Of a DNA stretch of 64,000 bases, positions 1 to 8,414 are shown piece by piece. A program made the position numbers and the translations under genes. The notes beneath the pieces are model-generated. The model saw only the letters and a program-made list of their open reading frames with translations, ran no database searches and was not told where the DNA came from. The DNA comes from Dyadobacter beijingensis DSM 21582. GTDB lineage: Bacteria; Bacteroidota; Bacteroidia; Cytophagales; Spirosomataceae. The stretch's first letter is position 1; every line of letters begins with the position of its first letter. The DNA lies in contig NZ_KB907793.1 of the NCBI RefSeq assembly GCF_000382205.1, positions 1 to 64,000 of the forward strand, read 5' to 3'.

Positions 1-2
1 GT

Positions 3-422
3 AAAATCTGCCACGGATTGCTGCTTGGCAAATCTCTGAAAGGGGCAGATGTCGCAGCTGAACTGACCAGGATCTGCTTAATCGAAGGATGTTTTCCAGA
101 ACGTATTCAGTGCGACAATGGCAGTGAATTTATCTCGAAGGAAATGGATTTGTGGGCTTACACAAATAGGGTTACTTTAGACTTTTCAAGACCCGGGAAA
201 CCAACCGATAATCCGTATGTTGAATCATTTAACGGAAAATTCCGAGACGAATGCCTTTCAGTCAATTGGTTCTTATCGCTGGACGACGCCCGAGAAAAAA
301 TCGAGGACTTTCGGTGGGAATACAACCACTTCAGGCCTCACAGCGCGCTGAATGATTTAACCCCAAAGGAATTTGTTAATTTACATCAAGAAACATCGAA
401 AACTCTACTTTCAACCGTCTGA
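3..422 (+). CDS. IS3-family transposase OrfB, C-terminal part (5' end outside window)
   Basis: This is the C-terminal half of a DDE integrase-type transposase; the frame is open at the window edge, so the gene starts upstream. The second catalytic Asp lies in the CDNGSEF motif and the catalytic Glu in NPYVESFNGKFRDECL. The tail RPHSALNDLTPKEF is typical of IS3-family OrfB. The enzyme would cut and join the ends of its own element. The reading frame is intact to the TGA at 420-422, which lies inside the first copy of a 51-bp tandem duplication at the element end. Activity cannot be judged because the first Asp and OrfA are outside the window. Confidence 0.9.
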   Translation, partial: KICHGLLLGKSLKGADVAAELTRICLIEGCFPERIQCDNGSEFISKEMDLWAYTNRVTLDFSRPGKPTDNPYVESFNGKFRDECLSVNWFLSLDDAREKIEDFRWEYNHFRPHSALNDLTPKEFVNLHQETSKTLLSTV

Positions 423-492
423 ATACCTGGGAGGACGTCAAAAACATCGAAAACTCTACTTTCAACCGTCTGAATACCTGGGAGGACGTCAA
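391..492 (+). repeat. 51-bp tandem duplication covering the IS right end
   Basis: Two essentially identical 51-bp copies lie head to tail (about 391-441 and 442-492). Each begins AAACATCGAAAACTC and ends GGGAGGACGTCA. The first copy holds the transposase stop codon and the GGGAGGACGTCA end, whose reverse complement TGACGTCCTCCC resembles an IS3-type terminal inverted repeat. The duplication therefore spans the very end of the element and gives it two potential right ends. Confidence 0.85.
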
Positions 493-649
493 ATGGATCA
501 TTATATTTATAGGTATTACTTGCCACCACGTTTAGAGGCGTAGCTGTAAATATTTGGAATACTGCTTGTGAATTTTGGCTCTGTTCCTGTAAATTGTCAT
601 TTTGAAGATTTTCGGTTACAAATTATTGAAGTGCAAATTTTGCAGTCGC

Positions 650-1423
650 ATGAACAGTAGAGATGACGGGCAAATGATGGAGTTGATCCTCGCTGTTGCC
701 CGTAGCGATGCCCGGATAAGAGCAGTAATACAGGATGGGTCGCGCTCGAATCCATCCGTGCATAAAGATATTTTCCAGGATTTCGATATAATTTACATCG
801 TGAAAAATTTGCATCCTTCTGTAAAAGACCATCGTTGGGTAGACGTATTTGGCAAACGTATGATTATGCAGATGCCGGAGGACATGGAACTATACCCGCC
901 AGACGAAAGCATAAAAGGTGGTTTTTCATATTTGCTGCAATTCATGGACGGCAATCGCATTGATCTGACGTTGGTGCCGTTAAAGCATTTCAGGCGATTT
1001 ACAGAAGACGGCCTTTGCAAGTTACTGTTGGATAAAGATGGCCTGTTCGAGGATGAACCTTTTCCCCCGGCAAGCGAACGTGACTACCTGATCAAAGCTC
1101 CTAGGGCCGGTCTTTCGCCGATTGCTGTAACGAGTTCTGGTATACCAATTCGGGTTTGGCAAAAGGATTGTGGCGCCAGGAAATGGTGTTGGTGAAAGAG
1201 TTATTCCATAGGGTCATTCACGAGGCGCTCATGCAGATGACTGAATGGTACATCGAAAGTCGTCATGGTGTGGTAAATGCATGCAAGTTTGGTAAACATT
1301 ACGAACGTTACCTGAAACCGGAAATCTATGAGCAGTTTTTGACCATTTATGTGTCGGCAGACTGGGAAAGTAACTGGCGCCGCATGTATGCGACGATTGA
1401 CCTGTTCAGAAAAATTGCCCGGT
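650..1423 (+). pseudogene. aadE: Aminoglycoside 6-adenylyltransferase, frameshifted and 3'-truncated
   Basis: The family transfers AMP to the 6-hydroxyl of streptomycin-type aminoglycosides. The N-terminal nucleotidyltransferase part is well preserved: MMELILAVARSDARIRAV, then DGSRSNP, then KDIFQDFDIIYIV with the metal-binding DFD. The family continuation FADCCNEFW...LAKGLWRQEM is present but in the +1 frame, so a one-base indel lies near 1105-1113. Homology stops at DLFRKIAR near 1419, directly at the stop codon of the convergent GNAT gene, so roughly the last 50 residues are missing. The start chosen at 650 (MNSRDDGQMM) matches the usual N-terminus. It probably confers no resistance now. 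Confidence 0.85.
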
Positions 1424-1855
1424 CTAATTCAAATACTTCTTATAATAGGAGGCTTTCGAGTAATATCCCAAGTTCTCATAGAAGTTTTTAGCACCATAAG
1501 TCGCAAGTGATATCAGCTGGCATCCTCTCTGTCGACAAATACTTTCAAACTCGGACATCAGGGTGGATCCGAATTGCATCCCTCTATTTCGGGCATTAAC
1601 AACAATCTCGTCGATGTACGCGACTTTGCCACTCGCGTAAATAGCATTATGGCAATATCCGGACAGATAGCCTACTACCGTTTCATGTTCGGTAACAACG
1701 TACAGGAAATGATGTTCATCATTGATGTAATTTTGAAGGTTGTCAGCGATATATTGCTCAGATATCTTAATTGAGTCGCTTAATTGGTTTGCCAGCTCAA
1801 AAATATAAGGAAGGTCTTCGAGGCGTGCAGGCCTAACGTTCGTTGATTGATCCAT
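1424..1855 (-). CDS. GNAT family N-acetyltransferase
   Basis: A 143-residue single-domain acetyltransferase that would move acetyl from acetyl-CoA to an unidentified amine. It begins MDQSTNVRPARLEDLPYIFEL, the usual GNAT opening, carries the core strand VAYIDEIVVNARNRGMQFGSTLMSEFE with the CoA-pyrophosphate loop, and ends with the typical NFYENLGY segment. The start at 1855 fits the family; the frame is open further upstream to 1996 but that stretch has no GNAT-like sequence. Its 3' end touches the deletion scar that removed the end of the adenylyltransferase gene, yet its own stop is intact. The substrate cannot be predicted. Confidence 0.85.
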   Translation of the reverse strand: MDQSTNVRPARLEDLPYIFELANQLSDSIKISEQYIADNLQNYINDEHHFLYVVTEHETVVGYLSGYCHNAIYASGKVAYIDEIVVNARNRGMQFGSTLMSEFESICRQRGCQLISLATYGAKNFYENLGYYSKASYYKKYLN

Positions 1856-2119
1856 TGAAAAATGGGAATTGAAGTATTCCCAACTAAAAGTTCGATAATC
1901 CTCCAATATACAGATACAGTATTGACTCTGCAAAACGTTCCGGGGATTTTCGACAGTAGGACTGGTTGCTAGGAGCTGAACAGTTAATGAAAGCAAATAG
2001 CGAAATTAGTGGGGTGGCGACCGGAGGGTGCAAGATAGCCAAAGTGGGTGTATTATTGCTTCCGGAAATTTTGGTGATGGACTATTTAAAACGGGTGCTT
2101 AAAATTTCATATCTTCTTG

Positions 2120-2488
2120 TTATACCGCAGATACCGGTCTTTGTGCTTCTTTCAGACGGGAAAGTTCAAGCTCCGCTAATGATTTTCCCTTTTCCAGGTG
2201 GTGTGTATATTGCTGGTAATATTTTACCATTTCCTTCAGGTCGGATATCGTACTAAGGTCTCTTGTGGTGTTGACTGTACAACTTTTTCCAGATAGATAG
2301 GACATTAAGTCTACGGGGTCTAATTCCAATGCAGCTGCCAATCTGGTGAAATTTCTGATTGATGGCGATGATTTATCATGTTCCCAATCCAGGTATGTGC
2401 TGTGGGACACGCCAATCCTTTCTGCAACATAACGGGAGGAGATTCTGTGAGTGTCGCGAAATTTGCGCAGCAGGGTTCCGATATTCAT
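2120..2488 (-). CDS. XRE-family helix-turn-helix regulator
   Basis: A 122-residue DNA-binding protein. Residues about 5-62 form a lambda-Cro/XRE HTH (LLRKFRDTHRISSRYVAERIGVSHSTYLDWEHDKSSPSIRNF), and the C-terminal third (KEMVKYYQQYTHHLEKGKSLAELELSRLKEA) is likely a coiled-coil helix for dimerisation. It is divergent from the TonB-type receptor gene at 2737, and the 250-bp intergenic region holds repeated AT-rich motifs (see 2548-2620), so it may control itself and that receptor. No cofactor domain is visible. Confidence 0.85.
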   Translation of the reverse strand: MNIGTLLRKFRDTHRISSRYVAERIGVSHSTYLDWEHDKSSPSIRNFTRLAAALELDPVDLMSYLSGKSCTVNTTRDLSTISDLKEMVKYYQQYTHHLEKGKSLAELELSRLKEAQRPVSAV

Positions 2489-2547
2489 AAACAGTTAAGT
2501 GAATTGTTAAGAAAGAGTGAGAAAATATGTACGAGCATTATAGCCTC

Positions 2548-2620
2548 CAAATTTAGTTAAATATTCTACTAGAATCGTTCAAATTTGGTCGGATTTTCAT
2601 CTCAAATTGGACGAGATTTG
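2548..2620. promoter_or_regulatory. Three CAAATT-type repeats between the divergent XRE and receptor genes
   Basis: Three similar blocks start at 2548 (CAAATTTAGTTAAAT), 2580 (CAAATTTGGTCGGATTTT) and 2603 (CAAATTGGACGAGATTTG). The last two are 23 bp apart, about two helical turns. Spacing and position suit binding sites for the adjacent XRE regulator; this is inference from arrangement only. A TAGATTTG match to the Bacteroidota -7 element follows at 2646-2653, without a convincing -33 partner. Confidence 0.35.
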
Positions 2621-2736
2621 TACTTTTTTTTCTGATTGTTGGAAATAGATTTGCAAAACAGATTCGATGTACTGAGAATGGTTCACCACAGACATCATCG
2701 AATTCAGTATACGCAAATTGGTTTTATTTACTTCAA

Positions 2737-5184
2737 ATGAATCTATTCGATCGATTTCTCAGTACGGAAAATAAGAAAACAGCTTTCCTTGTTATAGTTG
2801 TCAACTTTTTGTGTTATGCGATATCGTTTGGGCAAGCCAGTGTAAAGGGGATTGTTAGAGATTCGAAAGATTCTATCATCGTTGGAGCAAGTGTGTTGAT
2901 TATGAAATCGATAGACTCTACGCTGGTAAAAGGGGCTGTTACGTCGCAATCGGGGCTGTTTGTTTTTGATAATATTCTTCCAGGAGGATATTTTATTCAG
3001 ATTCAAATGGTTGGATTTAAAAGGAAATATTTGTCGGAATTTGATATACGTTCTTTAAGTGATGCAAAGGATTTTGGGTTTTTGACTTTGGAAGAAGAGG
3101 TGAATACATTAACTGAGGTTTCGGTCAAAAAGGAAAAGGTTTTCGTAGAACAATTGGGAGATCGGTTGCTTATCAATCTGGATGGGAAATCAACTTCGAA
3201 AGGAGGGACAGTGTTGGACCTTTTGCAAGTAATGCCAGGCGTGTCGACCAGTAAACAGAATAATGCTATTTTTCTCAATGGTAAGGAGGGGGTACTCATC
3301 ATGATAAACGGGAGACCCACCCGACTCCCTATGACAGCAATTTTTGAAATGCTTAACGGAATGAGTCCCGACCAGGTGGATAAAATAGAACTGATTTCTA
3401 TTCCGCCTGTAAAATATGCTGCGGAGGGAAGTGCCGGGATTATCAACATCATGACAAAAGGGTATAAGAATGAAGGGAAATCTGTGTCAATAAATCTAAG
3501 CACAGGTTATGGTGCAGGATTCAAAGGGGCAGGAGGGGTTGCGGGAAATGCAAAAATAGGCCGAGTTGACTTGTTTGGCGAGTATTCATATTCCTATAAT
3601 GATACCTACCAGTATTTTACGAATCGACGCGTAGTAAAAGTAGCCGACATAGAGACGGGAATATTTAACCAGAGCCGGAGGGAGCCTTCAATATCAAACC
3701 AAAATTTTCGTGGAGGCATGGATTATGCGATGTCGTCTAAAATAACACTTGGTGGCGTAATGTCGGGCTATCGGAATAAATGGAAGATGGGGGCCGAAAA
3801 TGAGACAGATGTAGTTAGCTCAATCGCGGATTCGTCAAGGCATATAAGGACTCTGACCCAGGAAACGAATCTTTGGGGTCACTTAATGGGGAGTGTGTAT
3901 GGCGACTACAAGATTAATGATCAGGAAAAATTGAGCATCAGTTCAGACTATCTGTACTATAAGAACGACAATCCTACTGACTACAACATTCTTCACGCTT
4001 GGAAGCCAGACGGCGATATTTTTTTAGATCAGAAGCTCAATGTGAAAAAGAACACCCCTATCAACATGTGGGTTTGGCAAATCGACTATGCGAAGAATAT
4101 CGGTAAAAAGATGCGCATGGAAATAGGTGTAAATTCCGCTTCCGCCCGGCTATCGAATGATGTAAATGTTCAAGATAATAACAAAGGTAGTTGGGAGGCT
4201 AATAGCGCACTTTCCGAGAAGTATTCGTTGAACGAGCATATACAGGCAATTTACGGATCGTTGAATGTTAATATCAAGGGAGGGAAAATCGTTGCAGGTA
4301 TACGGTACGAACATACCGATACAGAATTGAGTACAGCGTCGAAAACCGGTATGGTGGATAGGAATTTCGGCAATTTTTTTCCTAATTTTTCGATATCTAA
4401 GGAAATAAATTCCGATAATATACTTCAATTTTCCTATGGACGAAGGATCGCGCGGCCATCTTATACTGACCTTGCGCCATTCATCATCTACTTCGATCCT
4501 TATACACTGAGTACGGGAAATATACGTCTCAAATCTGCGATCACGGATGCGGTCAATGTAGATTACTCCTATAAGCAAAATTTATTTTCTTTCAGGTACA
4601 GTTATGACAACAACGCGATTTCAAGATTTCAGCCACAAAATATCGAAAATACAAATCAGCAACTTAATGCTTCCATAAATTTGAAATATAAACGGATTTA
4701 TTCGTTGTCTGCTTCCGTCCCGGTTTCAGTAACTAATTTTTGGGAAATACAGAACTCGCTGGTCGGAAGTTATCAGGAAATTGAAACAAGTCATTTGAAA
4801 CGGCCAGTTTTACTTCGTCAATATTCGTTCCGATACAGTCTTAACAATAGCATTAAATTGTCAAAAGGGTTCTCGGTAGAAATATCAGGATTTTACCAAT
4901 CTCCTTTTATTCTTGGTGTTTCAAGACAAAAGTCGCTGAGTACTATTAATTTGGGGTTTTCTAAAATTATTGGAAAAGGAAGTCTTGGATTTTCATATAG
5001 CGATCCATTTAGAAAGAATTATGATCGAGAATTTGTCTTTATGCCGGAACACAATTTAGATATTGACATTTCTTATAAGTATGAGTTTAGAGTTGTGAAG
5101 TTGACATATTCTTATGTTTTTGGGAAATCGAACAGAAGCAATCGGGGCAGTAGTTCCGAAAACATGAGGAAGAGGTTAGAATAG
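2737..5184 (+). CDS. TonB-dependent-receptor-like outer-membrane beta-barrel protein
   Basis: An 815-residue outer-membrane protein. An N-terminal signal segment (FLVIVVNFLCYAISFGQA) is followed by a carboxypeptidase-regulatory-like Ig domain (VKGIVRDSKDSIIVGASV, about 34-115), a plug-like region (about 130-235, with VLDLLQVMPGV and GSAGIINIMTKG) and a long aromatic-rich barrel of the OMP_b-brl_3 type. No N-terminal STN sensor is present, and no SusD partner is adjacent. It sits just upstream of, and in the same direction as, the biosynthetic array, 52 bp before the glycosyltransferase, so it may move the product or a precursor across the outer membrane. The cargo is unknown. Confidence 0.85.
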   Translation: MNLFDRFLSTENKKTAFLVIVVNFLCYAISFGQASVKGIVRDSKDSIIVGASVLIMKSIDSTLVKGAVTSQSGLFVFDNILPGGYFIQIQMVGFKRKYLSEFDIRSLSDAKDFGFLTLEEEVNTLTEVSVKKEKVFVEQLGDRLLINLDGKSTSKGGTVLDLLQVMPGVSTSKQNNAIFLNGKEGVLIMINGRPTRLPMTAIFEMLNGMSPDQVDKIELISIPPVKYAAEGSAGIINIMTKGYKNEGKSVSINLSTGYGAGFKGAGGVAGNAKIGRVDLFGEYSYSYNDTYQYFTNRRVVKVADIETGIFNQSRREPSISNQNFRGGMDYAMSSKITLGGVMSGYRNKWKMGAENETDVVSSIADSSRHIRTLTQETNLWGHLMGSVYGDYKINDQEKLSISSDYLYYKNDNPTDYNILHAWKPDGDIFLDQKLNVKKNTPINMWVWQIDYAKNIGKKMRMEIGVNSASARLSNDVNVQDNNKGSWEANSALSEKYSLNEHIQAIYGSLNVNIKGGKIVAGIRYEHTDTELSTASKTGMVDRNFGNFFPNFSISKEINSDNILQFSYGRRIARPSYTDLAPFIIYFDPYTLSTGNIRLKSAITDAVNVDYSYKQNLFSFRYSYDNNAISRFQPQNIENTNQQLNASINLKYKRIYSLSASVPVSVTNFWEIQNSLVGSYQEIETSHLKRPVLLRQYSFRYSLNNSIKLSKGFSVEISGFYQSPFILGVSRQKSLSTINLGFSKIIGKGSLGFSYSDPFRKNYDREFVFMPEHNLDIDISYKYEFRVVKLTYSYVFGKSNRSNRGSSSENMRKRLE

Positions 5185-5236
5185 TGAGTTTGTGGAATTT
5201 CATCGTAACTCCTTCCTGATATTAATTTTGGCGAAA

Positions 5237-5986
5237 ATGAATACTACCATTGTGATACCATGCTATAATGAGGAGCGACGTCTTCCGGTGGATAAGTTTA
5301 GAAACTATATCTCTGTTAACTCTAAGAAATTTATCTTTGTTAATGATGGAAGTAAAGATTGCACCAATGAGCTTCTTCAAGATATCCGACGCGAATTTCC
5401 CGAGAAAATCGAAGTAATCAAAAATGTAGTGAACCTTGGTAAGTCCGGGGCTGTACGTGAAGGAATAAATCACGCATTGCAAAAGGGGAAATGTGATTTG
5501 ATAGGCTTTATGGATGCCGACTTGTCTACATCTCTTGAAGAGATCGATGACTTCCTGGATGTATTTGACCGGCGAAGGCAAATTGATTTCGTGTTCGGTT
5601 CCAGAATTGCAAAGATAGGGTCAGTAATCGACAGACGCCCTGTTCGGCACTACCTGGGAAGGGTAAACGCGACAATTGTAAGTGTCTATTTACAAAAGCA
5701 GATCTACGATTCTCAGTGTGGGGCCAAGTTTTTCAGAAGTCCTGTTGCCCGCAAGGTATTCAAGGAAAAGTTTATTTCGAAGTGGCTTTTTGATGTTGAG
5801 ATTTTTAAACGAATTGAATTGTCGGGGGGAGAGATTGACAAGTGTTCATTGGAACTTCCATTACACAGATGGGTGGAGAAGGGCGACTCCAAGATTTCGA
5901 TGATGGATGTTTTGCGACTTCCAGTGGAATATTTTAGAATAATAAATCATTATCGGTGTGAACGGAATGTTTATGGATGTTTATAG
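5237..5986 (+). CDS. Family 2 glycosyltransferase (dolichyl-phosphate-glucose-synthase-like)
   Basis: A 249-residue GT-A glycosyltransferase of the polyprenyl-phosphate-sugar type. It opens MNTTIVIPCYNEERRLP, followed by VNDGSKDCT (nucleotide binding), GKSGAVREGI, and FMDADLST with the metal-binding DAD. QCGAKFF and WLFDVEI are typical of the DPG/DPM branch. It lacks the C-terminal membrane segments of some relatives. It overlaps the GH3 gene by 14 bp, pointing to co-expression. The start at 5237 is preferred over an upstream in-frame Met at 5192 because the family begins with this strand. The sugar donor and acceptor are unknown. Confidence 0.85.
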   Translation: MNTTIVIPCYNEERRLPVDKFRNYISVNSKKFIFVNDGSKDCTNELLQDIRREFPEKIEVIKNVVNLGKSGAVREGINHALQKGKCDLIGFMDADLSTSLEEIDDFLDVFDRRRQIDFVFGSRIAKIGSVIDRRPVRHYLGRVNATIVSVYLQKQIYDSQCGAKFFRSPVARKVFKEKFISKWLFDVEIFKRIELSGGEIDKCSLELPLHRWVEKGDSKISMMDVLRLPVEYFRIINHYRCERNVYGCL

Positions 5987-7997
5987 CATAAAACCTAAAA
6001 AGGAGAGGAAATTTACTGTTCGTAACTGGATATTGGGGACGGCTGGCTTTATTTTCCTTGTTTTTGTTATTGTTTTTTGGGTTGCTCCGACAATCAGATC
6101 GCGATCTAATTTTGGTTTGCTTGGGGTGGAAGCGCCTGTTATTCAAGTGGATGGTGTGAAGTTTCGCGACTTGAACAAGAACGGGCTATTGGATGTGTAT
6201 GAAGACTCGAGGCAGCCCGTGGAGCGGAGGGTCGACGACCTTCTCGGGCAGATGTCGCTTGACGAAAAAGCCGGGATGATGTATATACCGTTGGTAGCCA
6301 TGAATAAAGATGGGAGTTATGGCGAAATGCCGGATTTAACCAATCCACTAACATTGGTGCACCATACGAATTCGGAGACAGTTGCAAGGCTTAGGATCAA
6401 TCACCTGTTACTTTATGATTATGCTCCTCCTTCGGCCATAGCCAGATGGAATGATAATATCCAGAAGATGGCTGAACGAACCAGATTGGGGATTCCCGTT
6501 ACGATAGGTGCAAATTCGCTGAATATGGCGGTTGACTATCCAGGGTCGAATATTTACATGGGAAGTGTTTCGCACTGGCCATTTCCAATAGGAATGGCGG
6601 CAGCCCGCGATACGGCGTTGATGAGAACTTTCGGGGAAATGGCGCGGCAGGAGTATCTGGCGATGGGGATAAGACTGAATCTGAACCCGCTGGCCGACCT
6701 GGCAACAGAACCCCGTTGGGGGAAAGTCAACAGTACATTTGGAGAGGACGCGGTGCTTAGTGCTCAATTGGTACGCGCTTATATCCAAGGGTTTCAGGGG
6801 GATAGTGTTTGCGTCAATAGCGTAGCATGTATGGTAAAGCACTTCCCCGGCGGAGGACCGCTGGAGAACGGAGAAGATTCACACTTCCCTTATGGCAAAT
6901 TCCAGGTTTATCCGGGCGGTCAGTTCGATTACCATCTGATCCCCTTCAAAGCAGCGTTTGCGGTCAATGTATCACGGGTGATGCCCTATTACAGTATTCC
7001 ACAGGAAAAAGGCTTTCAAAAGGTGGGGTTTGCTTTTAACAAGTCGATCATTAGTGGTTTGTTACAAGAGAGGCTAGGTTTTAAAGGCATCGTATGTACG
7101 GATTGGAACTTGATTGAGCAGCAAAAAGTATTGGGTGTCATGCCGTTGGACCCCCCGAAGAGTTGGGGTGTTGAGGGCCTGACAGATTTGGAGAAGACCA
7201 GAATGATTATCGATGCAGGATGTGATCAGTTTGGAGGAGAAGATTCGCCTGAACTGATAGTCGAATTGGTAAAGAAAAAGATGATTTCAGAAGAACGTAT
7301 AAATATATCCGTTAGGAAATTGTTGAGGGAGAAGTTCAAGCTTGGCCTTTTTGACAATCCCTATGTGTCGGACTATTCGAAGACGGATCAAACAGTAGGG
7401 CAGAAGCGTTTTGTCGAGGCTGGAAAGGTGGCACAGCGAAAGTCACTGGTGCTACTGAAAAATGGCCTTATGAGTGGGCAGCGTATTCTGCCGATCCGGA
7501 AACGTCTGAAAGTGTATAGCGAGAATATAGATCGTGCACAACTTGCGAAATATGGGGAGGTAACCGAAAATCTGGAAGACGCCGACCTGGCGATCCTGAA
7601 ACTGGACGCGCCCTTTGAGCCAAGAAATAAATACCTTCTGGAATTGTATTATCGTCAGGGGAGTTTGGCTTATTCTGGTGATGAAAGGGGCAGGTTAATA
7701 AAGATAATGAGAACAAAGCCTACGGTGTTGTGCATGTTTCTGGATCGGCCTGCGGTAATTCCCGAAATCGTAAAGGAAAGCCGCGGTTTTATCGCACAGT
7801 TCGGTATTGAAGACGGGCCATTGTTAGATGTTGTATTTGGCGTTCATAAGCCTACAGGTAAACTTCCTTTCGAAATGCCGGCATCACTTGAAGCAGTTGA
7901 ACAACAAAAAGAAGATACTCCATACGATTCCGAACAGCCGCTATTCCCATTTGGTTTTGGCCTTTCATATGAACCGAATTCAATTTCCCAAAAATAG
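5973..7997 (+). CDS. Membrane-anchored glycoside hydrolase family 3
   Basis: About 675 residues. A single N-terminal membrane helix (WILGTAGFIFLVFVIVFW, about 22-40) would hold the enzyme on the periplasmic face. The GH3 TIM-barrel follows (MSLDEKAGMMY; NLNPLADLATEPRWG; MVKHFPGGG, the substrate-binding KH; IVCTDWN with the nucleophile Asp). A second alpha/beta domain (KSLVLLKNG, GPLLDVVFG, LPFEMP) and the GFGLSY end follow, as in beta-glucosidases and xylosidases. Three in-frame starts (GTG 5958, ATG 5967, ATG 5973) all overlap the preceding gene. Its pairing with a glycosyltransferase hints at addition and removal of a sugar, but the substrate cannot be read from sequence. Confidence 0.85.
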   Translation: MDVYSIKPKKERKFTVRNWILGTAGFIFLVFVIVFWVAPTIRSRSNFGLLGVEAPVIQVDGVKFRDLNKNGLLDVYEDSRQPVERRVDDLLGQMSLDEKAGMMYIPLVAMNKDGSYGEMPDLTNPLTLVHHTNSETVARLRINHLLLYDYAPPSAIARWNDNIQKMAERTRLGIPVTIGANSLNMAVDYPGSNIYMGSVSHWPFPIGMAAARDTALMRTFGEMARQEYLAMGIRLNLNPLADLATEPRWGKVNSTFGEDAVLSAQLVRAYIQGFQGDSVCVNSVACMVKHFPGGGPLENGEDSHFPYGKFQVYPGGQFDYHLIPFKAAFAVNVSRVMPYYSIPQEKGFQKVGFAFNKSIISGLLQERLGFKGIVCTDWNLIEQQKVLGVMPLDPPKSWGVEGLTDLEKTRMIIDAGCDQFGGEDSPELIVELVKKKMISEERINISVRKLLREKFKLGLFDNPYVSDYSKTDQTVGQKRFVEAGKVAQRKSLVLLKNGLMSGQRILPIRKRLKVYSENIDRAQLAKYGEVTENLEDADLAILKLDAPFEPRNKYLLELYYRQGSLAYSGDERGRLIKIMRTKPTVLCMFLDRPAVIPEIVKESRGFIAQFGIEDGPLLDVVFGVHKPTGKLPFEMPASLEAVEQQKEDTPYDSEQPLFPFGFGLSYEPNSISQK

Positions 7998-8063
7998 CTT
8001 GCGGTCAATGGTTTTGAAACGTTTAGACTTACTTATTATAAAAGGACAAATTATTCTTATTTT

Positions 8064-8414
8064 ATGACAGCTATCAAACATCAATTGCAGGCTTTTCAGG
8101 AGAAGTTGAACGCCAATCAGCAAATAGGAAAGCTCATTAATAATTGGAGCCCCAATATTATCATCAAAGCGCTGAATTCCGATGAGCAGTACACCATGTT
8201 TGTTGCTGACGGAAAAATATCCCACATCGAGAACGGACTATTCGAATCAGCGCATGAGATTACTATTGAAGGAGACAGCGACATTCTGCTGAAAGTTTTT
8301 TCCGGTACGACAAATCCGGCAGAAGCGGTGTTGGATGGTGAATTATTTGTTTATGGTGGTGATCAGGACCAGATTAAACTGGATGCTCTTACACTTGTGA
8401 TCTGGGGCATGTGA
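8064..8414 (+). CDS. SCP2 sterol-transfer-fold protein
   Basis: A 116-residue protein resembling SCP-2 lipid-binding domains. It has an amphipathic first helix, a strand-turn-strand core (YTMFVADGKISHIENG), the typical stretch ITIEGDSDILLKVFSGTTNPAEAVLDGELFVYG, and a hydrophobic tail. The stop codon overlaps the start of the permease gene (TGATG at 8412-8416), so the two are translationally coupled. In this setting it could carry or shield a hydrophobic acyl intermediate or product before export; that role is inference. It starts 66 bp after the GH3 gene, with no obvious terminator between them. Confidence 0.75.
   Translation: MTAIKHQLQAFQEKLNANQQIGKLINNWSPNIIIKALNSDEQYTMFVADGKISHIENGLFESAHEITIEGDSDILLKVFSGTTNPAEAVLDGELFVYGGDQDQIKLDALTLVIWGM

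Noticed and set aside
5237..7997. Peptidoglycan recycling (NagZ-like) role for the GH3
   Set aside because: The length of about 675 residues with a second alpha/beta domain is that of beta-glucosidase-type GH3, not the single-domain NagZ, and the KH-GGG context gives no NagZ-specific motif.
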